Assembly: GCF_004683965.1 (NCBI RefSeq)
Contig: NZ_CP038436.1
Coordinates: forward strand, 3,910,363-3,974,362
Direction: 5' to 3'
Length of the DNA stretch: 64,000 bases
Origin: Nocardioides seonyuensis
Lineage (GTDB): Bacteria; Actinomycetota; Actinomycetes; Propionibacteriales; Nocardioidaceae
The notes under the pieces are model-generated. The model did no database searches, was not told the DNA's origin, and saw only the letters and a list, made by a program, of their open reading frames with translations. The stretch's first letter is position 1, and each line of letters begins with the position of its first letter. The translations under genes and the position numbers were made by a program. This document shows positions 56,795 to 64,000 of this stretch, in pieces.

Positions 56795-58036
56795 CTATCG
56801 GCGCGGCGATGCGGACAGACCGGTGGAGCCCCGACGGCGCCGCGCTGCCAGGGCCGCGGCCGCCTCCGGCTCCCTCCGGGCGAAGCCGATGACCAGGCCG
56901 AGTGCCACGAGGGACGGCAGCAGCGCGGAGCCGCCGTAGGAGACGAGCGGCAGCGGGATGCCGATCACGGGCAGCAGCGCCAGCACCATGCCGAGGTTGA
57001 TCATCGCCTGGCCCAGCAACCACACGACGATGCCGAAGGTGGCGTACCGCACGAACGGGTCGTCGGTCGTCATGGCGACCCGGATCGCGGCATACGCGAT
57101 CGTGAAGAACAGGGCGACCACCAGGAGCGTGCCCGCCAGGCCCAGCTCCTCACCGAGGACGGCGAAGATGTAGTCGGTGTGGGCCTCCGGCAGGTCTCCC
57201 CACTTCTGCGTCGAGGCACCGATGCCCTGGCCGAACCATCCGCCGGTCGACAGCGCGTAGAGCCCGTGGGCGGGCTGCCAGCCCGCGTCGTGGTAGTCCT
57301 TGAAGGGATCGGTGAAGTGGGTGATGCGCGCGAGCCGCTCGGTGTCGAGCGTGGCGAGGAACGTCGCCCCGACCCCGAGGATGGACAGGCTGAGCCCGAA
57401 CAGCCGCAGAGGCGCCCCCACGACCCAGAGCATGCCCAGCATGATCGCGGAGAGCACCAGCGCGGTCCCGAGGTCGCGACCGACGAGCACGAGCGCGATG
57501 ACGGCGAGCAGCCCGGGCACCACCGGCACCAGGATGTGGTGGAGCTCCTTGAGGCGACGCTCCTTGTGGGCGTAGATGTTGGCCGCCCACAGCACGATGG
57601 CGAGCTTGGCGATCTCGGCCGGCTGGATCTGCGCGGGTCCGATCGCGAGCCAGTTCTTGTTGCCGTTGACGACTACGCCGAACTGCGCGACGAGTGCCAG
57701 CAGCACGAGGGCGACCAGGAACCCGGGATAGGCCAGGCGACGCACGTGCTTGAGCGGCATCCGCGACGCGATGAACGCGGCGGGAAGGCCGAGGACCACC
57801 CACATCAGCTGGCGCTTGACCACGGCGTAGGAGTCGTCGTAGGTGATGAACGACCGCACGCTCGAGGCGCTCAGCACCATGATCAGGCCGATGGTCAGCA
57901 GCAGCAGGCTCGACCCGAGCAGCAGGTAGTAGGACGCCAGGGGCTTGTCGAGCGCCTCGCGCACCGACCGCCACCGGGCCACGAGCCCGTCGCCCAGCGC
58001 GGGGCGCGCCTTCTCGACGGGGCTCGCGGTGGTCAT
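56795..58036 (-). CDS. ftsW: Septal peptidoglycan glycosyltransferase FtsW
   Basis: The SEDS protein has 413 residues from ATG 58036 and about ten membrane helices. Signatures include 'IGPAQIQPAEIAKLAIVLWAA', the conserved polymerase Asp region 'GRDLGTALVLSAIML' and PLVSYGGSALLPSLVALGLVIGFARRE near the end. With FtsI (PBP3) it polymerises septal wall. The C-terminal tail is short and Arg-rich. Confidence 0.95.
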   Translation of the reverse strand: MTTASPVEKARPALGDGLVARWRSVREALDKPLASYYLLLGSSLLLLTIGLIMVLSASSVRSFITYDDSYAVVKRQLMWVVLGLPAAFIASRMPLKHVRRLAYPGFLVALVLLALVAQFGVVVNGNKNWLAIGPAQIQPAEIAKLAIVLWAANIYAHKERRLKELHHILVPVVPGLLAVIALVLVGRDLGTALVLSAIMLGMLWVVGAPLRLFGLSLSILGVGATFLATLDTERLARITHFTDPFKDYHDAGWQPAHGLYALSTGGWFGQGIGASTQKWGDLPEAHTDYIFAVLGEELGLAGTLLVVALFFTIAYAAIRVAMTTDDPFVRYATFGIVVWLLGQAMINLGMVLALLPVIGIPLPLVSYGGSALLPSLVALGLVIGFARREPEAAAALAARRRRGSTGLSASPRR

Positions 58037-58073
58037 CGGTCGCGTTCCCCCTCGGGTCGGTCGGTGCTGGCGG

Positions 58074-59564
58074 TCAGGGCTCCAGGTGGCGGCGGACCGC
58101 CGCGGCGAACGCGTCTCCGCGTGCGCCGTAGTTGGCGAACATGTCCATGGAGGCGCATCCCGGCGCCAGCAGCACCGTGTCGCCCGGTCTGGCGAGACCG
58201 GCCGCGGCGTCGACGACGCGCTCCATCGGGGCACCAGTCTCACCCTCGCCCGTGTCGATGACGGGCACATCCGGAGCGTGTCGCGAAAGAGCCTCGGCCA
58301 CCACCTCGCGGTCGCGTCCGAGGAGTACGACGCCCCGCAACCGCTCGCGGACCGCGAGCACCAGCTCGTCGAAGCGGGCGCCCTTGGCCAGGCCGCCGGC
58401 GACCCACACGACGGAGTCGTAGGCCAGCAGGGAGGACATGGCGGCATGGGGGTTGGTCGCCTTGGAGTCGTCGACCCAGGCGATGCCGTCACGGTCGGCG
58501 ACGAGCGCGATGCGGTGGCCGTCGGGCCGGAAGGCCCGCAGTCCCTCGCGCACCGCCTGCTGGCTCACTCCGTGCGCTCGCGCGAGGGCGGCCGCTGCCA
58601 GGGCGTTGGCCACGAAGTGGGGGGCCGGTGAGGCGAGGTCGTCGACGGAGCAGAGCTCGGCGGCGCTGGTCGCGCGCTCCTCGATGAAGGCGCGGTCCAC
58701 GAGGAGGTCCTCCACCACCCCCAGGCTGCCGACGCCCGGCATCCCCAGGGTGAACCCGATGGCCCGGGCACCCTCGACGACGTCGGCCTCACGCACCATC
58801 TCCTCGAGCGCCGGGTCGGCGAGGTTGTAGACGCACGCCCGCTCGACGCCTGCGTAGATGCGGGCCTTGTCGGCCGCATAGCGGGACATGCCCGGCTCTC
58901 CGCCGAGCCAGTCGCCGTCGTACCAGTCGAGGTGGTCCTCGGCGAGGTTGAGGACCACGGCCGACTCGGCCGCCATCGAGTGTGTGTAGTGGAGCTGGAA
59001 GCTCGACAGCTCGACCGCGAACACGTCGTGGGGCTCGGGGTCCATCACCGCCTCGACGATCGGGCGCCCGACGTTGCCCACCGCGGCGCTGCGCAGCCCG
59101 GCAGCCTCCAGGATGGAGTGGAGCATCTGCACCGTCGTGGTCTTGCCGTTGGTGCCGGTGACCGCGAGCCAGGGTGCGGCGTGCGCGGGGTCGCGCAGCC
59201 GCCAGGCGAGCTCGACCTCGCCCCACACCGGGATGCCGCGGGCTGTCGCCTGGGCGAGCAGCGGCGCGGAGGGGCGCCAGCCCGGGGAGGTGACGAGGAC
59301 GTCGACGTCGTCGGGGAGCGTGGCGGTGGCGCCCTCCTCGATGCGGATGCGGGCACCGAGGCTCTGCAGCAGCTCGGCCTGCTCGACCTTCGCATCGGTC
59401 GGCGTCTCGTCGAGTGCGGTGACGTCGGCACCCAGGAACAGGAGGTTGTCGGCCGCGGCGTATCCGGAGACGCCGAAGCCTGCGACGACGGCCCGCACGC
59501 CGTGCCAGGAGTCGTGGCGGCCGAGGGTGGCCGGGTCGGGTCGAGCCGGATCTGGGTGGCTCAT
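58074..59564 (-). CDS. murD: UDP-N-acetylmuramoylalanine-D-glutamate ligase
   Basis: The protein has 496 residues. ATG 59564 overlaps the mraY stop; the longer open frame is mraY's shadow. It shows [31 protein letters not shown]-binding [59 protein letters not shown] and [22 protein letters not shown]. It adds D-Glu to UDP-MurNAc-L-Ala. Confidence 0.96.
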   Translation of the reverse strand: MSHPDPARPDPATLGRHDSWHGVRAVVAGFGVSGYAAADNLLFLGADVTALDETPTDAKVEQAELLQSLGARIRIEEGATATLPDDVDVLVTSPGWRPSAPLLAQATARGIPVWGEVELAWRLRDPAHAAPWLAVTGTNGKTTTVQMLHSILEAAGLRSAAVGNVGRPIVEAVMDPEPHDVFAVELSSFQLHYTHSMAAESAVVLNLAEDHLDWYDGDWLGGEPGMSRYAADKARIYAGVERACVYNLADPALEEMVREADVVEGARAIGFTLGMPGVGSLGVVEDLLVDRAFIEERATSAAELCSVDDLASPAPHFVANALAAAALARAHGVSQQAVREGLRAFRPDGHRIALVADRDGIAWVDDSKATNPHAAMSSLLAYDSVVWVAGGLAKGARFDELVLAVRERLRGVVLLGRDREVVAEALSRHAPDVPVIDTGEGETGAPMERVVDAAAGLARPGDTVLLAPGCASMDMFANYGARGDAFAAAVRRHLEP

Positions 59565-60673
59565 CCGATCCCGGCCACCCATTCGGCGTAGAAGATGCCC
59601 AGGCCGATCGCGACGGACAGGCCGGTGATGATCCAGAACCGGATCACGACGGTCACCTGCTCCCAGCCGAGCATCTCGAAGTGGTGCTGGAGCGGCGCCA
59701 TCCGGAACACGCGGTGCCCGGGCTGCACACGGAACACCGAGCGGAAGAGACCGCTGGCGCGACTGATCTTGAACACCGACACCTGGACCATCACCGACAG
59801 CGTGATGACGACGAAGAGGCCGCCGATGATCAGCAGGAGCAGCTCGGTGCGCGTCATGATCGCGAACCCCGCCATCGCGCCGCCGAGGGCGAGGGAGCCG
59901 GTGTCGCCCATGAAGATCTGGGCCGGGGAGGCGTTCCACCACAAGAAGCCGAAGCAGGCCCCGGTGATGGCGGCTGCGACGACGGCGAGGTCGAGGGGGT
60001 CTCGCACCTCGTAGCACTTGGCGCCCGCCTCGAGGGCGCACGACTGGCTGTTCTGCCAGATGTTGACCAGCGTGTAGGCCGCGAAGACCAGGATGCTCGC
60101 GCCCGTGGCCAGGCCGTCGAGCCCGTCGGTGAGGTTCACGGCGTTGGAGGTGCCGGTGACGATGAGCCAGATCAGCACGATCACGAGGACGGTCGGCAGG
60201 GCGAAGCCCTCGTAGTCGCGGATGAAGGAGATGTGGTGGGACGCCGGGCGCCAGCCCCGCTCGTCCTCCAGGACGGGTGAGAGCGCGAGGACCCCGAACA
60301 CGACGGCGACCAGCGTCTGGCCGATCATCTTGGCGCGACTGCGCAGGCCGAGGTTGCGCTGGCGGCTGATCTTGATGAAGTCGTCGAGGAAGCCCACCAG
60401 GCCCAGCCCCATGAACAGGAACAGCAGGAGCAGCGCGGACGCCGTGGGGGCCTGGCCGGTGATGAGCTTCGCCATGACGTAGCCGAACACCGTGGCCAGG
60501 ATGATCACGATCCCGCCCATCGTCGGGGTGCCCCGCTTGGTGTGGTGGGTCGTCGGACCGTCGTCGCGGATCTCCTGGCCGTAGCCCCTGCCCGAGAGCA
60601 CCCGGATGGCGTAGCGGGTGCCGAGGAGGGAGATCAGCAGCGAGAACCCCCCACCGAACAGGATGGCTCTCAT
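59561..60673 (-). CDS. mraY: Phospho-MurNAc-pentapeptide translocase
   Basis: The 370-residue polytopic protein has ten or so helices. Catalytic Asp clusters are seen in [20 protein letters not shown] and [13 protein letters not shown], and the C-terminal [23 protein letters not shown] gives the conserved HHH-like motif. It makes lipid I from UDP-MurNAc-pentapeptide and undecaprenyl phosphate. It is coupled to murF and murD by four-base overlaps. Confidence 0.96.
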   Translation of the reverse strand: MRAILFGGGFSLLISLLGTRYAIRVLSGRGYGQEIRDDGPTTHHTKRGTPTMGGIVIILATVFGYVMAKLITGQAPTASALLLLFLFMGLGLVGFLDDFIKISRQRNLGLRSRAKMIGQTLVAVVFGVLALSPVLEDERGWRPASHHISFIRDYEGFALPTVLVIVLIWLIVTGTSNAVNLTDGLDGLATGASILVFAAYTLVNIWQNSQSCALEAGAKCYEVRDPLDLAVVAAAITGACFGFLWWNASPAQIFMGDTGSLALGGAMAGFAIMTRTELLLLIIGGLFVVITLSVMVQVSVFKISRASGLFRSVFRVQPGHRVFRMAPLQHHFEMLGWEQVTVVIRFWIITGLSVAIGLGIFYAEWVAGIG

Positions 60674-62129
60674 CGGTTGCTGGTCCCTTCGGAGTCAGGT
60701 TGGTCGTGCGCGATCGGCTCGCTCGGCGGCTGTTCTGCCAGGAGGAGCTCCTCGGCCAGGATGTCGAGGGCTGCCCCGCGCGAGGCCTTGACCAGGACGA
60801 CATCAGCAGCCGACACATTGTGTCTCAGCCACTCGACGGCCTCGTCACGGCTCGCCGTCCTCACCGCTTCACCGCCGCGATCGAGTGCCAGGTAGGCGTC
60901 GGCTGTCTCCTCGGTCATGGCTCCCACCGCGACCAGGACGTCGACCCCCACGTCGGCAGCGACGTGCCCGACCTGGCGGTGCCCTCGCCCGGCCTCGTCA
61001 CCGAGCTCGTACATCTCTCCCAGGACGGCGAGGGTACGGCGCCCGGTGCGGGCTCCGATGGCGCCGAGGGTCTCCAGCGCGGCTCGCATCGACTCGGGGT
61101 TCGCGTTGTAGGCGTCGTTGATGACCATCAGCCCGTCGGCGCGCTCGCGGACCTCCATCCGCCATCTCGATCGGCTGCGCGCCCGACCCAGCGACGCGGC
61201 GATGCTCTCGAGTCCGAGGCCTGCAGAGAGAGCCATCGCAGCGGCGGCGCTGGCGTTGTGGACCTGGTGCTGGCCGATCTCGCACAGGTTCACCGAGGCC
61301 GTCTCCACGCCGCCCCCGCCGTACCAGGTGAGACGCATCCGGTGGCGGCCCAGGTCGTCGGAGCCGACCTCGTCGAAGGCCAGCGTGGGCGGGGTCGAGC
61401 CCGCGGCGGGACGGGGTCCCCAGGTGACGACCCGGGCGGCCGTGCGGTCGGCCATCGCCATGACGCGCGGGTCCAGGGCGTTGAGCACTGCGGTGCCGTC
61501 GGGCGCGAGCGCCTCGACGATCTCGCCCTTGGCCCGGGCGATCGCGTCCACGCTGCCGAACTCACCCACGTGTGCGCTTCCGACGTTGAGGACCGCCGCG
61601 ACGTCGGGGGGTGCGACCGTGCACAGATAGGCGACGTGACCGATCCCGCGCGCACCCATCTCGACGACGAGGTGGCGGGTCTCCTCCGTGGCTCGCAGCA
61701 CGGTCAGTGGGACGCCCAGCTCGTTGTTGAAGTTGCCGGCGGTCGCGACCGTCGGTCCGTGCGCCTCGAGGAGCGCGGCGAGGAAGTCCTTGACGCCGGT
61801 CTTGCCCTGCGATCCGGTGAGGGCGTGCACCGTCACCTGGGGAAGGCGGTCGATCAGGTGGCGGGCGAGCCGCCGAGAGCCTCCACCACGTCCGTCACCA
61901 CCACGGTGGGTCCGGGGGTCTGGCGGCTGCCGAGCACGGCTGCGGCTCCTGTGCCGAGAGCCGCCTCGGCGAAGTCGTGGCCGTCCGCGTGCTCGCCCAC
62001 GACGGCCACGAACAGGCCACCGGGCTCAACGGCCCGCGTGTCCACGAACGCCGGCCCGGTCACCGTGGCCTCTCCGTGTGCGGCACCGCCCACCACGTCA
62101 GCGATCTCGGCCAGGGTCATCGCGATCAC
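60670..62129 (-). CDS. murF: UDP-MurNAc-tripeptide-D-Ala-D-Ala ligase, frameshifted as sequenced
   Basis: The first 87 or so codons (GTG 62129; [29 protein letters not shown]) run to EALGG and then into a stop at 61854. In the next frame the protein continues [30 protein letters not shown] through [13 protein letters not shown] to the end. Adding one base near 61868-61872 (GGCGGCTCGCC on the minus strand) restores a normal 486-residue MurF. ATP-binding GSQGKTG is intact. The gene is essential, so a sequence error is likely. Neighbouring genes overlap by four bases on each side. Confidence 0.85.
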
Positions 62130-63607
62130 CGCGCCCGCACCTCCTCCGCGGCCACGACACGATCGTCGAAGGGGTGCACCTCGCCGTGCACCTCCTGGCC
62201 GGTCTCGTGTCCCTTGCCCGCTATCAGCACGACGTCGCCGGGCCGTGCGCGGCCCACCGCCTCGCGGATGGCCTGCCGTCGGTCTCCCGACTCGAGGACC
62301 TCGGCCGTGCCGCGCCGCGCACCGTGCAGGACCTCGGAGCGAATGGCTGCCGGATCCTCCGTCCGGGGGTTGTCGTCGGTCACGATGACGACGTCGGCGA
62401 GTCGTCCGGCGAGCTCACCCATGATGGGGCGCTTGCCCGGGTCGCGGTCCCCACCGGCGCCGATGACGACGATGACCTGCCCTGACGTCAGCGGGCGCAG
62501 CGTCCGCAGCACGGCCTCGACCGCGTCGGGCTTGTGGGCGTAGTCGACGACGACCGTGAAGTCCTGGTCGGCGTGGACGGGCTCGAGCCGACCGGGCACC
62601 CCTCCTCCGCGCCCCATCCCGGCGGCCACCCGCTCCGGGTCCAGGCCGGCGAGCGCCGCGGACGCGATCGCCGCCAAGGAGTTGGACACGTTGAACTCGC
62701 CCGGCACGGGGACCCGGGCGTTGAAGCGGCAGTCCGGGCCGACCACGACGAGCCGGGCACCGTCCGGCCCGAGAGCCACGTCGACGGCCTGCCAGTCGGC
62801 CTCTCGGCCGCGGGAGGAGTAGGTCTGCATGGGAATGGTCGCCTGCTCGAGCAGGCGGCGACCGTGCTCGTCGTCGATGTTGGTCAAACCGACTCGGGCC
62901 CGCTCTGGTGTGAACAGGGACGCCTTCGCCGCGAAGTAGTCGTCGAGGTCGGCGTGGAAGTCGAGGTGGTCTCGTCCGAGGTTCAGGAACGTCGCGACGT
63001 CGAAGACCACCCCGTCGACACGACCGAGCACCAGCGCGTGGCTCGACACCTCCATCGCGCACGCCTCGACGCCCTGTTCGCGCATCAGGGCGAAGAGCGC
63101 GTGGAGGTCGGGGGCCTCCGGCGTCGTCAGCTGCGTCTTGATCTCCTGCTCTGCCACACGGGTGCCGACGGTGCCCACGACCGCGGCTGGGATGCCGGCC
63201 GCGGTCAGCCCTGCTCGAGCAGCCGGGTGGTGGTCGTCTTGCCCTGCGTGCCGGTGACGCCGATGACGCGCAGCGACTCGGCAGGGTCGTCGTACACGCG
63301 TGCGGCCACGCGGCCCAGCACCCGCGCGGGTCGGGTACGACGATCGTCGGGACGTCGGCGGCCAGCCGCGCCGCTCCGGCGGGGTCCGTCAGCACCGCGA
63401 CGGCGCCCGAGGACAGAGCGGCCTCGGCGAAGTCGGCGCCGTGCGCACGGGCGCCGGGCAGGGCGGCGTAGAGGTCTCCGGGCTGCAGGCGCTGGGTGCT
63501 CAACGAGATGCCCGTGACGACGGGGACACCTCGGTCAGTCCCCCGAGCCAGGTCACGAGCTCGCCGAGGGAGGTGCTGATCGGCGCTCGGGGTCGGGTCG
63601 GGTTCAC
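62126..63607 (-). CDS. murE: UDP-MurNAc-L-Ala-D-Glu-diaminopimelate ligase, three frameshifts as sequenced
   Basis: Four frame segments join into one MurE of about 494 residues: GTG 63607 with [18 protein letters not shown]; then [25 protein letters not shown]; then [38 protein letters not shown]; then [16 protein letters not shown] to the stop. Apparent one-base losses lie near 63522-63530, 63318-63330 and 63205-63211. The ATP motif GTQGKTTTT, the HLDFH carrier region ([11 protein letters not shown]) and the diaminopimelate motif DNPR ([11 protein letters not shown]) are all present. Start choice is moderate. Confidence 0.85.
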
Positions 63608-63647
63608 CTGAGGCACCCACGCAGGCTATCGCCACCGACCCGGTGGA

Positions 63648-64000
63648 TCAGCGCCACTCGATGGGCAGGCGCGAGGGCGCCCCTCCGGTCGGTGCGACGC
63701 CGTAGCGGCCCAGGACGTAACCCATGATGCGCGAGAAGACCGGTCCGGTGATCGAGCCACCACCCCCGTCGACCTCGGGGTCGTGGATCACCACGTAGAC
63801 GGTGAACCTCGCGTCGTCGGCCGGCGCGAAACCAGCGAACGAGACGCTGAACCCCTGGTAGCACCCGCACTCGGGGTCGACGCGCTGGGCGGTCCCGGTC
63901 TTTCCTGCGACGAGGTAGCCGGGGACCTGGGCGCGGGGCGCGATCTGCACGTCGGGTCGACGACCTTCTCCATCATCTTGGCGGTGCCGCGTGCCGCACG
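63648..64000 (-). CDS. ftsI: FtsI/PBP3 C-terminal part, frameshifted, cut by window end
   Basis: Only the last 118 or so codons are in the window. They include the transpeptidase KTG motif (VAGKTGTAQRVDPECG) and GFAPADDARFTVYVVIHDPEVDGGGGSITGPVFSRIM. The frame breaks at 63954-63956: GTAKMMEKVVDP continues in another frame as VQIAPRAQVPGYLVAG, restored by one extra C in the CCC run on the minus strand (DPDVQIAP). It is the septal transpeptidase partner of FtsW and is 41 bases upstream of murE. Confidence 0.85.
   Translation of the reverse strand, partial: CGTRHRQDDGEGRRPDVQIAPRAQVPGYLVAGKTGTAQRVDPECGCYQGFSVSFAGFAPADDARFTVYVVIHDPEVDGGGGSITGPVFSRIMGYVLGRYGVAPTGGAPSRLPIEWR

Overview
The window is GC-rich actinobacterial DNA, most likely from Nocardioides or a close relative in the Propionibacteriales. 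The evidence is an SsgA-family protein, the division and cell-wall (dcw) cluster ending in sepF, yggT and wag31, a PriA-type hisA, a DUF222/HNH gene, DUF3352, DUF2332 and DUF2567-like proteins, and a MurE with the DNPR (diaminopimelate) motif. This placement is inference from gene content only.

Region 1 (1 to about 17.2 kb) is the right part of an integrated conjugative or mobilizable element. Its backbone is a VirB4-like ATPase cut by the window edge, an ArdC/ImmA-IrrE-like protein, a TraD/TraG coupling protein, an SSB-like OB-fold protein, several small unknown proteins and an excisionase-like HTH protein. It ends at a tRNA-Val(CAC) gene whose 3' end faces the element, as expected of an attachment site. 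No integrase or relaxase is visible. Cargo between the backbone genes includes a 1211-residue TPR-PIN protein (the best candidate here for a little-known conflict system), a small HTH gene with an internal stop, an Mrr-like nuclease, an IS481-type transposase remnant, and two unrecognised proteins of 422 and 497 residues.

Region 2 (17.3 to 36.7 kb) is chromosomal. A PGPGW membrane protein and an SsgA-like protein diverge around a perfect DasR-type palindrome. Downstream on the minus strand lies a long coupled run: hisA, hisF, a polar amino-acid ABC importer (three genes) and a heterodimeric ABC exporter. A second coupled histidine operon, hisD-hisC-hisB-hisH, lies to the right. Between the two his blocks sit an azoreductase, a hemerythrin-like protein, a secreted endonuclease/phosphatase-fold protein and two stand-alone condensation/PapA-like acyltransferases.

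Region 3 (35.5 to 48.9 kb) holds a Lon-substrate-binding-domain protein, a YbaK-type deacylase, DUF3352, a truncated VOC gene, a DUF222/HNH nuclease beside a palindromic repeat, dnaE, DUF2332, a GNAT-chorismate mutase fusion, rluD, lspA and a DksA/TraR zinc-finger protein with a histone-H1-like tail.

Region 4 (48.9 to 64 kb) is the dcw cluster on the minus strand: ftsI (cut by the window end), murE, murF, mraY, murD, ftsW, murG, murC, ftsQ, ftsZ, pgeF, yggS, sepF, yggT, wag31. It makes the peptidoglycan precursor, builds the Z ring and directs polar growth. ftsI, murE and murF together carry five apparent single-base deletions within about 2.1 kb. Because these genes are essential, sequence error is the likeliest cause. 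The ftsQ-ftsZ gap holds an unusual mirrored array of four 14-bp elements.
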